Shown: positions 37,000 through 51,185 of the stretch, one piece after another | Layout: the number at the start of each line of letters is the position of its first letter | Numbering within the stretch: position 1 is the first letter of the stretch | Origin: Linepithema humile | Taxonomy: Eukaryota > Arthropoda > Insecta > Hymenoptera > Formicidae | Length of the DNA stretch: 64,000 nucleotides | Direction of reading: 5' to 3' | Assembly (NCBI RefSeq): GCF_040581485.1 | Contig: NC_090130.1 | Span: 27,071,418-27,135,417, forward strand | Made by a program: the position numbers and the translations under genes | Notes under the pieces: generated by a model | Seen by the model: the letters and a program-made list of their open reading frames with translations, nothing else | Databases searched by the model: none | Told to the model about the DNA's origin: nothing

Positions 37000-39900
37000 A
37001 TAACATATTATATGTATATCAATATGTATTACTAAAATCACTTTCTTTGTAACTACGCATTGTAACATTTTTTACGCAAGAAACATAATCTGCAATTGCT
37101 TTGAATATTTACATAGACTGTGAATGTGCAAATTTTTATTACATTTGCAACGAATATTATAAAGAACAAACGCACACAAAATTTGCAAGAACTAACCCTT
37201 GCAATTATGTAACATAAATGACATAAATTTGTAACTTTCAGCTTACAATTTATTTTTAATATTTCGTCTGTAAAATGATAAGATGTTTTGTATATTTCGC
37301 TTCAACTGAGCTTAGTCGTGAATTCTCGACCAATCCCGTAGTTGCTCGTCGAAAAAATAAAAATTATTCGCGGATCTGGAAATGCGCTTCGCCGAAGATG
37401 TAATTCAAGAGCATTCGTTTGATTTAAACTCGTGAGGTTAATCTTGCGGAATGCTCGAAAACGCTATCTACGTAAAATATTGGCCGTTCAAAGCAAAAGA
37501 AATGCATCAAGCATTACTTTTAAAATTATATGCTTAAGACGTCTGGTGTTCCTTGAAAAACAGTCCTCAAATAAGCTTTATTAGAGGTAGCAGTTTATAA
37601 AATGATTTATATACGCGCGGTTTTATGTTACTTAATTATAGCAACAAACAATCAAATATACAAACAATCAAATTCGTGCGATAATTTGACATTTGGATAT
37701 TTTCATGAAAATATTTTTGTCAGAATTGAAAACCCAGAATGGAATTATAACCGCAGGATGAGATTTGCAAAAACATCCGAAAACTATAGAGCTACATTGG
37801 AAATAGTTATACTCGAATCAACCGTCGAAGAGAATCTCGTCGACGACACCAAAATTTGATATGCCACACGGGACAATGTTATTGCGCCGTTCGGGATTCG
37901 ACACGTTTTACATTCCGCGGCGCGAGCAGAAAAGAATGTCCCGAACTCCTGGCGATGTCACAAGACTTTTACGTCGCCCCGGGGAAATTGCTACGGCAAT
38001 TTCGTTCGCCCCGCGCCGGTAAACTTCGGTGGAGCAAAAATTAACATTCACCTCTTGGCCACTCAAGGCACGCGGAACGAAGAGGCGCGCTTACGCGCTT
38101 TAAAACTTGGATCTCTCTCGGCAGTTCCGTGAGAGCATTCGTGCCGCGAATGTTTTACTCCGAAGTGGCGATCAAATCGTTGTCACTTCAACGATTATTA
38201 GACCGCGCTGTCACGATAAAACTTTGATTTTTAAAAATACGAAAATATATATTATAAACTATATTTAAGTTGCAAAAACAGGGATTCTTATTTTTTCAAT
38301 TGCGTTACGGTGTCTCTGTATAAAATATCACGGAATTCATACTGCCCTATATGCAAATTATTTGATAATGTCAAAAGTGATGCAGAAAACCGCAAACAAA
38401 TTTGATCTATGTTACCAAAATTGGCAAGACCTTATCAGTACAACAGCCAAATTTGATTTAAAATTATTTATATTTGAAGGAGCATTAACGAGCTATTGGA
38501 AAGTCATTTAAATAGATAAAGTAGTATATAAAATAGCACCAAATGAATATTGCGATTAAAACAGTTAATAGCTTTATGATAGAAAATAACAGAGAAAAAT
38601 AGATTGGATAAAAAGGACTTTCAATAAACATTAAAATTAGAAATTTCTGGGGTATTTAAAAAAATTATAAAAAATAACTACTTAGAAATGAGAATCATTG
38701 AAAATTATAAAAAAGAAACAATTTTTCAAATTTTTCCAAGATAAGAAAAACTTTTCACACAAAATATAAAAAGCATAAAAGTATAAAAAAGTACCCATTT
38801 TTTCTCTTTTTCTCTATTTTATCGTAAAAAGTGTTGGAAGTTTAATACAAATGACGAATTTCGTTTCAATTTCCTATAATAGTTTCCATCTACAGAGAAA
38901 TGATACACTCTGTTACAGAAAATAAATCTTTCAAAAAGAAAATTTTTGAAAAAGAATTCATTATTTTACGCATTCTGTCACAATGTCAGATCCGGTAAAG
39001 AACACGACTAGACATGTCACGACTGAGAATGACTAAAACTCTACAGGTGCGAAACAAAACCGTATAGGTGGAAGAGACGGCCTCCCAACAGGAATAAGAA
39101 CGCGTAAGGGCGAGGGTGGCAAGCGCGAACGCGACCGTCGGCCGAGAACAAGTGTAACTTCCGGTTAGACACGAGAGAGAGACCACCCGGCGGCTTCGCC
39201 CGGCTCGACGTCCAAGTTCAGTCTCAGAGACGAAGTAAATTCCGCTTACGCTCCCGCAATGCTATCGCGCAGAGGGGCTTGAATGCTTCCCTAAGAAGAC
39301 TTTAAGGCGCTTTCGTAACCGCACAACCGCCATTAATATAAATCGTGCTGCTCAAAGTCGCGTAGTACGATTTAATAATGCTAAGTAAACGCAACGGTGT
39401 AAATTCATCGTAAACGGGAATAGAGAGATAGAACGGCCACTTCATCTTTTTAACACTAGTAGAGACTTATGTACGATCCTCTGGATCGTAAAGATGCAGT
39501 AATAGTGATAGCACTCAAGTTATAAGTGACTAAAACTTAAAAAAAAAAAAAACAATAAAAACTATTTTAGAATTAATTTCAAATAAACTATATTCTCCTA
39601 GAATTTAAATTTTATGATTAATTTTAAATTTAAATTTCAATGTTAAGAAATTACAATATCGGCATTTATTAAATACTAAATTGAATGAAAAATTGAATTC
39701 AAATTGATTTGCATCTCATCACGCTACATCGTGTCTTAGGTTTCTGCATTAATAGACTTCCTAACTTAACGGAAGCGAAAACTATACGTCAATCAATGTC
39801 GCCGCCTCCGCGACGTCCGCAAATTCAGATAGGTGCATCAGCTAAGCCGGATAACTTCTGGCAACCCGTTTGTTATGCTGAAGCCGAAATATCCATCAGC

Positions 39901-42724
39901 GAATTGCTCTTCATCGAACAATCAGACAGTTAACCAAGTATCCTGCTTACGTAAGCATCCCGTACAACATAAAGTTTTATCAGATGATATTCTCTGCAAT
40001 AAGTTTCTCCTCTGCGCAAAAGTCATAAAACTTGCCAATTACATTTTATTACCAACCTGAGCAGCATTTTAATATTCCAATTACATTTCCCATAATAAGC
40101 AAACATTTATTCTAACTTCCCACCATCATTTCCACGATTTTTCGACTTTCCAGCCATAAAGTTTACATTCTAAATAAAATCTTTTTAATGCAGTCGACAT
40201 ATTTTCCTAAAAGCAGCGTACATATATATTCCATCGTAACTCGCGCAAACCATAAAATTATTTCCGTTAAACGGAGTATTTTCTAACTCCTTTGCGGTGT
40301 CGTGCTAACTTTTGCGAAATGAGGCGATGCGGAAACATCGTTTGCAGACATGCGGTGGGATGCGCCACATTATAACGTGGTTGTTTATGAAAAAAAAAAA
40401 GTTAGATAATGGAAGGAAAGAAGAGAATTTCTCACGCCGCGAAAGAGCCGTGAGCGTGATTTCTGTTAAGGGAGCAAGGAAGTTTTTCTATCCGCAGTCT
40501 TCCTGCCCTTTCCCGCAGTTTCCTTGTTCTTGGACTCGCTTCGGGACGCTAATTAAAAGTTTGCGATTCTAAGCACTCGTACGTGCTGTACGAAGATAGG
40601 CCAAGACTTTCTGACGCCTGAGACGGAAAGAATGGCGTATAGTTCTAAGGAATTATAGAATAACTTTCTTAACTATTTTAATTTACAAAATTAATGAGTT
40701 TGGAATGAAAAATTTATAAGTTTTATTTAAATCGCTGATTACGAGAATTTATAATGTAGAATTTAATTCAAAAATCTATGAAACAAATATGGCCGAGCTG
40801 TATCTTATAACATTCATATACAATGTTACGTAAAATAAAAGCAACAAGCAGAATAAAAATCATATACTTTACTGTCACTTTGCTGTTTCTCGCTAAACGA
40901 TGTTTAGTTTAAAAATCGTGACAAACATAATTTTTGTTTGTCCTCTTTTTTTATCCTGAAGAATCCGAAAAAATAATGTACTTTATTTTCTTTCACAATA
41001 TCCTCCTTTTCAGAGAGATAAATAGTCGAATGTTAGATCAGCTCTCACGCTCACCGCTCGTATCCCGGGCAATTTTATACTCTTCATTTATTTTCTCGGA
41101 AATTACCGCGCGTTTTAACCGCGTATGTACAATGGAAAAAACCCCAGGCTCGTAAAAATACGCGCTTCCATCTTCCAAAACGGTGTAATTTGTAAAGTGC
41201 CTTTACTTTCCAACCCGTGGGGATTCGCCGCCTTTTCCACGCTAATTATCGCATAAGCAAATTGTCCCATTCGGCGAATATGCGCGGATTTTCCACGCGC
41301 AATAGGGTTACTTCACTCGAGCCGATTATCGCAGAAGTTGCGCGTAACGCAAGTTTCAGAAATCCAATTAAAATGCATAGATCGCATCATAGATCTTGTG
41401 TGACTTAATTACTTGTTCCCCTCTTATAGAGATTATATAACAAATTTTCTATATTCGTCTCATAAGCATTATCTCTCTTTCGCGTATTATCACTTTGAAA
41501 TACACTCAGCTTGACTCATTATGTCTAATAGATTCAAAGTTGGCACGTGTTCGCGTGGAAGAGGGCGGAAGACGCAAAGCGCTAACTTTCCAGCTCCTTA
41601 ATTTTGCACCTTTTGCGCCGATGTAATTTTCTTCGCGTCTACGTTCGAGACTGCATTCTGCCTGCATAATTCCCAACGAAATAAGCCGCGTAATAAGACC
41701 GTGTAAGCTTAGCTACGCGCAGATCCTGTTCCAAAATGAGTTTCCCGGCGAAGCTACTAATTGCATTTGCTGTACTGGCGGCAGCATCACACTGAAGAAA
41801 GTAAATAACGCGCGAAGGTAATAGCTAACCAGTGGCTACAATCAGACAGTAACCTGCTAAAGTATGCAAAATGCAATTTGCCGTGTAAAATCGCTCGGTC
41901 TTTTATACAAGATAGTGGTAAGTGATAAGTGGTTGCAACAATTGCAGAACTAGCGTTACACTTTTGTAACTATTAGTGTAATTAAGGCATTTGCAGAAGT
42001 ATCACAACGGATAATGCACAAATCTTAAAGCTCTGTTCAATGATAATTTAAAAATAAGTAAATTGCGTAAAAAATTTTCTCAATATATAAATTTCAGCAT
42101 TATTGATATAGCTCGTTTCTTTGGCAATTTTTTATACACTATAGAAAATTATTATAACACCAAATATATTTAAAACATTTAAAAATTATTGAAACATTTC
42201 CAAATATTTCTTGAAAATAATCAGTTTTGCCGCCAATAAATTTATATAAAAATAGTTGGTCATTACGTCAATGGTAACGCAACATAAAATGTAAAATAAA
42301 ATCGAGCTCTTTTTTCACACTTAAAACCGTAAGTGAGCGATAAATATAGTTTACCATACGCTGTATATAATGCTGAGCATGATTACCATTTTACATTTAT
42401 TAGGTCATTAATAGTCGGTGTTTTTTTCGACTGTTTTTTTTTTCGCTCGCGCGGAAAATCGTTTAAATTACATGATCCGCTTACAGGAACTTGTAAATGT
42501 ACCGCTATGTAAACACCATTTACTTTATCTAACGGAGCAATACGGCGTATGCTGCGAATATAACGAGCAACTTAAGCAAAAATCTAATTCTACCGCACGT
42601 TCCACGGTGCTCCGCGCAGTTTTATTACTTAGCTTAATGGCCTCCTAATCCGTAAGAAAAGCATCATAATTGCAATGATGAAAAGAATCGCGAAAAGAAG
42701 ACGGAGGTTTGTTTATCAAAGTAT

Positions 42725-42728
<4 letters not shown>

Positions 42729-42762
<34 letters not shown>
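42729..42762. repeat. (CT)n microsatellite
   Basis: Uninterrupted CT tract of about 17 units on the plus strand. Confidence 0.95.
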
Positions 42763-42767
<5 letters not shown>

Positions 42768-43208
42768 GGCACTTAAATTCCTTCTTAATTTCTAATATTC
42801 AGTCTATAATACTCTGTCAAAATATATGACTCAAAGTTTTCTACTATGAATTTTTGCGTAGCCGCAAAATTTACAGACTGCGCATAGTAGCGATTTCAAT
42901 AATTTTGCCGTTCAACGTTATTTTCGTAGACTTCGTCAAATATTTAGGCTCACTCTACTTTTCATCCCGATCTTTTCGCCACGAGAAGGCCGATATTTAC
43001 ATAAGAGTGCCATGACACTCGCGGAAAATTCTCAACGGAGTAAATTGCTGAGGAAAACTCCTTTTTCAATATTTTATTTTTTTCTTTATTTCCTTTCCCT
43101 TGCCTCACCTTATCCGCCCTCTGTCCGCGAGCTTTTTATTTGCTTTGGAGTTGAAAAGAGCCACACGCCGATTGGTTCGCGGAGTGATGGCGGTTCTCTC
43201 TTCCGTGG

Positions 43209-43217
43209 TATAAAAGG
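43209..43217 (+). promoter_or_regulatory. TATA box in a CpG-containing block (candidate promoter)
   Basis: TATAAAAGG lies about 35 bp downstream of GATTGG (inverted CCAAT) at about 43174 and upstream of GC- and CG-rich sequence. The arrangement resembles a core promoter on the plus strand, opposite to the nAChR gene. I could not find a convincing first exon and donor downstream, so a transcript is unproven. Confidence 0.25.
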
Positions 43218-46060
43218 GGTAGGGTTTCAATTCCGGTTCGATCGCGCGAGCCAGCGGCGGGATAGGCAGGAGTGGTTGTGCGCACGTCGGTGCAACGTAG
43301 TATATGAGGGTTGCCGCCACGTCCAAGCCGAAAGGAAACACGTCCACGTTGTTGATCACTGATACGCTTGAAGTACGTTGTATAAGGGCGTGCTAACGTG
43401 TGACTGAAGACGGAAAGTACCGGACAATGTTAAGTGGCAGATTAAAAATTTCAATCACGACGATAGAAACGACGGCAAACGTGTTATCGCGCGATTGATA
43501 ACATACTAAGTCGATTAAAGTATAAAGAGCTATCGGTTTGATTATCATATGCACTCGTGGGATTTCTTACTGACAATTTTTTGTTCTAATAATACAATCT
43601 GCAAAAAATTCAAATAGCTAATAATCAAAAACCCAACAATGAAGCAAATAATTTATAAGCAAATATGCGCGAAATGCGGTCAATCGGCATTTATTTTCCT
43701 ATCCACGCGTTTGCGTCTGATTTATGTAATCCAATGCAACCCTCTGTTTCGATTTTATTTGGAGATCGCGGAGAATTAAATCATCCCATCATTATTATTA
43801 CAACGCAATTAAACACTAGTTCTCTTCATCCGCGCTTGTATAGCCGATGCAAAAAGCGTCCGTTTATTATGAGCGCTCATTCAGAGAACCATGTTCTCGT
43901 CGAGCTGATTTCTCAGCTACAAACGCAATACTCAAATTCGATTACAAGCGACTAGATATGGCGATCGATAATATTCCGATACTGCAATTCCCTTTGCAAC
44001 GTTTCGGCCCCATATCGACGTATCAAGGTAATTCGATAACTACCGAATGTCCATAAACAATCCACCTGTTTTGTAACTGTAAAATATGCAAACTACATTC
44101 GCGTCTCCCGAAAAGAGAAATTCTTGTTGATGGAAAGTATAGAAGTTGAAAAAGAGAGCGATTAAACAGAATGAACGCTATACTGTGACAGAGGTAATAA
44201 AAATTGAATAAATTCGAGAACGCAAGTTCGCAAAATATTCTTTATATCATGTTACTGATATATAGCTTGATATATTAAAGAATATAAAATTATACTCTTT
44301 TATCTCATAATTTTAATGTTATATCACACGCGCTCTAATTTATAAGAATTTATATAAATACATGTACAATACATGTATAATAAATAATAAATCGTGTTAT
44401 TAATATGAATAATGATCATGCGTATTTTATTTATGTTGCCGTATAAACAACGTATATAATAACCATCTAATATATTTCTATAATTTAAATGTCATATTAT
44501 TATTGATTAATTTTAAATTTATAAATCGTAGTAAAAGTGATAAAAATTTTCTTTTTCGTCAATGAAAGGCATAAAAATCAAAGAAATATCGGATGAAAAA
44601 TTTTCCTGACAAGAGCTAATTCGTGCTACGTGGTTAATCGATCTCTCGCACGGTGAGGTTTTATCGAGGAACGATGCGACATCCGCAATTTCGAGATTAA
44701 AACTGCACCGGTTTCGAATCCCGCGGAAAATCAGTATCACCCGGTGCAAACACGCCAGTTAACGTAGCGCATCGGTTCTCGTTTAGATCAGAAATAATAA
44801 ATGTGTTCGGAGCTACATTCCCCGATATTTATGGTAGCGAGATTAAAAATTTGCGGTTAGGAAAAAAAAAACGCGCGAATAAGCGTCGGGAAAATAGCAC
44901 TTAGCACATCGTAAGCGTTGTGTCAACATTGAACGGACACAAATCTTGGTCTTCAAATATGACATGAATTTATAATTAATCTAACGAAACGGAAGAAGAG
45001 AAATAACATGGTTTTATTTGTGCCGCCTATTTCATCTCCGTTCGCCCATTTATTTCCAATCATATTTGAACAGATGCAGGAATAATTTTTATTGAATTAT
45101 GATGTGAAAAGAGATTATATTCCGAACTTATTTAAGCAAAGTATTAAATGTGAAGATGTATTCATATAATTGCAATATAATGCTTACTCATACACGTAGC
45201 GCGACTTAGTGTACATAATTAATTCCTTCGATGTAAATCCACAGATTTGTAGTATAGGCAACATAACAGAATATTGGTCGGTGCTATCGACAAAATCGAT
45301 TTGATCGTTCCCGCGTGGTCGGATAAACGTAATAGTCCATTGTTACAGGCCAATTAATAGTTTAATGAAACGTGCAACTGGACGCATTAGTACCGGTCGC
45401 GAGTTAACGATAAAATTCTGATTAGCAGCTTACAATTCCTGCAAACGACACAAAATATCGGATGTCGTTCTGCACTCAAACACCGGCAGAGGAAACCATA
45501 AACTAGCTGTTACGATCGGAAACAATCCAAAATTTCGCGACGTATAACGCGCAGTGGAGGCGTTGCCGCAACTTCGAATGTGTCTGTTACGCCTGGCATA
45601 CACTCTTACACAGTTGATTTGAGCAGCGCGATTAGCGCCAGACATAGAATATGTTCATGCACGCGAATTTAACTCGACAAAATGTGTAATTCAATTTCCA
45701 ACCGAGATATTAGAGACTACAGACAAATATATAATATTAAAGATAGATTTACGTGCGGAAATATAAAAGAGAACAATGAGAGCATATTACTCAGAAAAAT
45801 TATATGAGAGCCAATTTTTGACTCATTATGCTTGCTATGCTATATTGCATAATTAAAATTTCTATTAAATGAAATTATTTACAATTATTTGCCTTATAGT
45901 TTTCAAATTTGTTACACACCGACGTGCTGTAACGCACGTATTTAAGAACAATGATGGTAGGGGAAAGCAAGACAGTTCTGGAATTGTATATTAGTTAAAT
46001 AAAAGTCGGAATCTCATATCGTCGTGGTTTAGCAACTAAATGCAATGAGGATACAGGCCG

Positions 46061-46280
46061 GAGTAACCGAGCGCGCGCGAGGAACACCGAGTAGTACAGT
46101 CGCGAGTTACTCAGTCGCGTCGGAGCACGTCGCGATTATTTCCACTTGAGCCGCTCGAAATGACTTGGAGAGTGCGCGACCGAAAACTACCTCCGTGATT
46201 AAGTTTACACCGCGCGCGAGACTTCGCGGGCAGACAGCGCGGCTCGGCGCGGTCTGACACGATTAAGAATACGTGCGCGC
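46061..46280. promoter_or_regulatory. CpG-rich block with initiator-like repeats
   Basis: Dense CG dinucleotides (for example GCGCGCGCGAGG) surround two copies of CAGTCGCG (46097-46104 and 46112-46119); the second is within TCAGTC, an initiator match. CpG-dense islands often mark transcription start regions in hymenopteran genomes. The direction and the transcript served are unknown. A 5' end of the nAChR gene would need to initiate on the minus strand. Confidence 0.25.
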
Positions 46281-48875
46281 TTACAACGCGGGCTTTTGCT
46301 TCTGGCAATGTTGCTTCCGCAACGACTCTTTTGTGCAGCACAAAATTACGCAGCTCGAAACTACAACCGGTGCTATGAGTGTCGTCTTACTTTTGCAGCG
46401 GAAACCGCGATGTGTAACTACGCAAGTTACCGTTAACTCGCGCAAGGAAGCGGGTGAAAGGCGAGACCACAAGTTCGAGGAATAAGGTTTGCAAGTAATT
46501 TCGGACGTGATTCGATATCTTCTCTTAGAAACATAGTGTTAAACTCAGAATTCACCGAGCTACTTTTATTATGTTGTTGCAAAACTTTCAAGTCATATTA
46601 CTTCAAACTATATCACAAATTGAAAGATAATTTTGTCATTAATATAAAAACAAGCGGGAAATAGTTTTCAAGTACTTCTTCAAGATTTTTATACCACAAG
46701 CATGAGTAAAAGAGAAAATAAAGTAGCTAAAGTTAAGAATTTTTAAAATTCTAATTTTTAAATAAAAATTTATTTTATTTTATATATTATATATATATAC
46801 CACATTTATGCATTTCATCAATTATATGTTTGAATTATCGCAAATTCCAAATTTTTTGAACCTAAAGTTAATTTGAACTGTTAATTCTCTTCGTTTAAAA
46901 TATCTGAATTATTTAACGCTCGATTTCGACATCCAAATTATCCGAATTGCTCGATTATTTTCAATTTACAAATACTAAAAATCTATCTAAAAATATATAA
47001 AATACGTATATTGTTATATGTATATCAACACTTTTATGTTCGCGGATCTTTTCAAGCGCATCCAATACATCGAATGCGCTGCCTGTATTGTTACAATTGA
47101 AGAAGTCGTCCCCGATTCTGTTATAAGTAAGTAAAAGTGTAGTTTAAATCGAACACAGCCGTTGAGTATTACATTGCCAACCGCCATTATCTCATCCATT
47201 GGCACAGCTGGTGCTCCCGCGGCGAAATTTCATTTCACCGCAGTCTCGTCACACGTTTTTACTGGTTTTCGCCGCAACGCAACAAACACAATTTACCGGC
47301 GTCCTTGCGGGAACCCGTCGCTACAAACAGCTTCTCACGTGATGCAAAGAAGCAGCATTGTTCTAATAATGGGCGTTGCAAAAAGGTTCACTTGACTAAT
47401 TCAAATGGACCAAAAAAAAAAAAAAAACTAGAAAAATTTCAACTACGACGAACGAAACTTATATAATATGTTTGTTGCGTTTCTGATAAAATATCTCTCA
47501 AAAATAATCAATTAAAAATATATTTATCAACCATAAAATGAAATCATCTCATAAAAAAAGGAGGAGTGTTTCCAACAATCAGATAGGAAACCTTTTTATT
47601 CTCTGAAAGAGGATATTCAAGCACATTCTCTTTCTTTAAAATTGCACATAATCGAAATTCCGCAATAGGAGATGTGTGCGAAATAGTTTCTCTTTTGTAC
47701 AGAGTATCAGCGAAGAAACGGAGGGGCGTGTCAAGTTCCGTCTTTTCCTTTGCTCGCTGCTTGCCCTTTTGCCATTTTCTTCCCTCTGTCTCGCGCACCG
47801 GCTAGACAGAGTGGAAGCAAAGGAGTAGAAGTACTATCATACATGAACAATCAAAGAACAAAGAAGCACGGAGTTAAAATTGAAAAGTCGACCGCGATAT
47901 GGGAAGAAATAGATGAGGTTGAATCGCGTTACTGGGCTTTTCAGCGGCAAACTGCGGCGAAACTCTACCCCGATACCCTCTTGCCTTCAGAGCGATTTAT
48001 CTGGTCAGGACAACTATAGTGATTTATAGCGCAAGTTACGTTTAGCTTAACTAAAGTCGTTAAACAGGGTTAACGAGTAAAATTATCCGCGTTGAGGGAT
48101 TTGCGTATCCGTAGGTGCTAAGAAAATATTTAGATAGGATATCTCTCTTAAATACACGGTTTATTATACACGGTTAGACGGATGTTAATATTAAGTAAAC
48201 AAAAATTTAATTGGATCAACATGCCATTTAATGCGATAAATGGAAAAACTGCGATAAATAATGATTACTCCTTATTAATTAAAATTTCATTACATGAAAA
48301 TAAAACATACATTACGTTAAATGTTATGCAAAACCGAAAGAAATTTCGTTTTAATATAAAAATGATTAAAAACATTTTTTTGTAAGATATAGAAAAAAAT
48401 TAACCGTAAATTGTGAAATTGTAGTGTTCTTCAAAGTGCTCAATTTTCCCCGAAGAGCAATACAGATAACATTGGTAACAGGAGACAGATTTAAGCGCAA
48501 AATGGGAAACCATATGTAATATTTACATTCAACGACGACTTACGCCATATTTGCCGTCGCGCTACCGTCGTCAGTTGTATATTTCACAGTGCGAAGTTCG
48601 CAGATTCCGAGACTTTTTTACGAGCACGTACGTTGTACAGGCGACACCTTTCGCGAGGAAATAAATTTCGCGAGGACATCTCAGTCTTCGTTTCCACGAC
48701 GGACTGTTGAACACGACGTGAGACGAGCGCGAAGTTTCACTCGGATTCATATATCCAGTCTGTCTGTATCGGACTACAAGACGGAAAATTGTTTTCCCTT
48801 GGAAAGAGAATTACGCGAGAGTATCATAAAATTCGCTCGGCAAGAAATTACGCGTTTTTGCTCTATTTTTGAAAA

Positions 48876-48907
48876 TATATACTCAATATAGGTATATACT
48901 CAATATA
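48876..48907. repeat. Near-tandem repeat of TATATACTCAATATA
   Basis: Two exact 15-bp copies separated by GG. Confidence 0.8.
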
Positions 48908-49646
48908 ATGTAATTTCCCCATGAATTTAATCCTTTCCTCAAAAAGATGAGAAAATGTTAAATATTAATCCGTCACGCATCACGCTAGAATAATTTGCAA
49001 TAATTAGCGATCGATTATTGTCGCTATTATAATGCATTCGTACTTTTCGCGCAAAACATTTTCATACACTTTTATACATCATCGATACGGATTTCTTGGA
49101 GTTTCAAATAAACCGTAAAACTACGATTATTCTGTGCTTTTGAGCACTCCTATCTGTAAAACGTTCCGAGGCAAATACGGAAGTAATCTCGACAACGTAT
49201 CGGACGCAGTGAGCTCGAACGCGGCGCAAAAGCTCGATTAAAAATTTAATTTCACAATGCGCACAATATACGCCGACGTTACGCGGCTTGCCGCTCGTTG
49301 CCGGTCGAGACGAATAAAATTTCCATTGTCCTAATTTGAATATCCGGGAGAGCTGTTTTCTTCCGTTGTTGCGGAACGATATTGAATCAGAGCTTTCGGT
49401 GAGCAGCTGCAACCGCAAAGGATCGCGTTTAAATCAATTCGCGTGACTCAAAAATCATATTACTACTTCTCAATTAATTCGAAATCCACTTTGTTTCAAA
49501 ACTTTTTTATTAGCTTTTATTACGAAAGTTGAGAGAAAGTAGGAAGTAAAGGTGAAAAGAATTCTCATTAAGTCCTCGTTAAGAAAAGATTAATTTCAAG
49601 AACTGCTTCGAGAATACTTGCTTTTATTAGTTATTTGGTTATTCGC

Positions 49647-49647
<1 letters not shown>

Positions 49648-49685
<38 letters not shown>
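49648..49685. repeat. (TC)n microsatellite
   Basis: About 19 uninterrupted TC units on the plus strand. Confidence 0.95.
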
Positions 49686-49688
<3 letters not shown>

Positions 49689-51125
49689 CTCTTTTCACGC
49701 TTCGCAAAATAATTCTTTACACAATCAAGCTATCTGTCACAAAACAAACAAATTATTTATGGGAAAATATTTGCATTTTGCAGAGATTATGTCTCGAAGA
49801 ATACAAGTTAAAAGTTAATATTTCAGGAGTATTATAGAAAATTGGAAAGAACGTAAGGCGAGAGAAAATGTGAAAGGCGGGATTAGGTGCTCCTCTTCTT
49901 AAGTAATCATACCGCATACACCGCGATATACGTTATTACCGTTCCGCATACCAGAAAATGAGAAAGCACTGACAGATCCGTTGGGAAAACGCACACTGAG
50001 TAATAAGAGTTCGAGACATCAATTATACAACTGGGATTTCACGCTGTCTTACGTCAACTCTTACTTAGATCTATTTGTGCTTACTAAATTGAGTACATGT
50101 CTTTCCTGCTGATAAGTTGACACTTATTTAGTTTTCGTTAAACGAGATGTACGAATAAATCACTTAAGAAATTATAAAGTTAGAAAACTGTTTTAAAAAA
50201 CGTCTCGTCGTATAATTACATTCTAGCTGCACCGTTTCATATTATAATTTTTCAAATGCTGTTAAATAAAAGCGTTACTTTTATTTTCTTTAATAATAAA
50301 AAAAATTAAACCAACAAAAGCTAATACTTTAATAAATTATTATCTTTATCTGTAAAAATGTAGTCATTAAAAATTTCTAGTATTGCGTCTTTACTATTTA
50401 AAAAATACGCACACAATTATATTACTATAATCAGAAAGCATAAAGCGTTCATTTGTTGATAACCTAAATTTTTCTTAAATTTTTCGATTAAAAAAATTAC
50501 CATCCTTATAATTATAATTTTATATTATACAAAAATTATGTTTGATTGGAAAATTATACTATCATACAATTGCATTAAATGCCCTTCTGAAAACCATTGC
50601 ATCTCGTTTTGCAATACACTGTGCAAGCTTTGGTGAATTAATTAAAATCCACGGCAGCGCGGATTGTGTTTCAACACAAGCTTAATTACACAAATTAGCA
50701 TCTTTATTGAAGACAGTGGAGCTATTGAAGTAAATAATTTTTTATATTATTTCGAGATTACTTCAAAATAACAGTTCTTAAAATTAACTCCATTGAAAAT
50801 TGAAAACCCGACGCACGGTCTCTTGCAAGTAAAAGCCATGACGTTTTATTGTGTATTAAATTTTCAACGGTGAAATTATCGTAAACTCCAGAATCGCATT
50901 GCGCCACCCAACATAAACTATCTGAATATAAACTACCCGAAGAGAGAGAGGTTAAAGATATTACGCGCTGTTTGCGACGCGCCAGTCTGAATACTTATTT
51001 CGACGCGCAAGTAGTTACAGTCCGTGACAGGTCAGACGCGTACCATTACTGCCGTTAAATGCATCCCCCGCGAATCGCAACCTACACTTACAGTCGGCGA
51101 CAGATCGTCGCGAGGATAGGCGAGG

Positions 51126-51130
<5 letters not shown>

Positions 51131-51185
<55 letters not shown>
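51131..51185. repeat. (AG)n microsatellite, about 55 bp
   Basis: This is the longest dinucleotide tract in the window. It lies within a GC-balanced block (about 51000-51530) and produces a Leu-Ser-Leu-Ser artefact in the overlapping minus-strand frames. Confidence 0.95.

Noticed and set aside
38064..38074. AAGGCACGCGG, matching the start of miR-124
   Set aside because: The following bases do not match the rest of the mature miRNA, and no complementary arm was found nearby.
46281..46472. Minus-strand frame with a hydrophobic stretch, considered as a signal-peptide exon of the nAChR gene
   Set aside because: The hydrophobic segment is 30 residues from the start, is followed by basic and Cys residues, and has no donor leading to the expected mature N-terminus.
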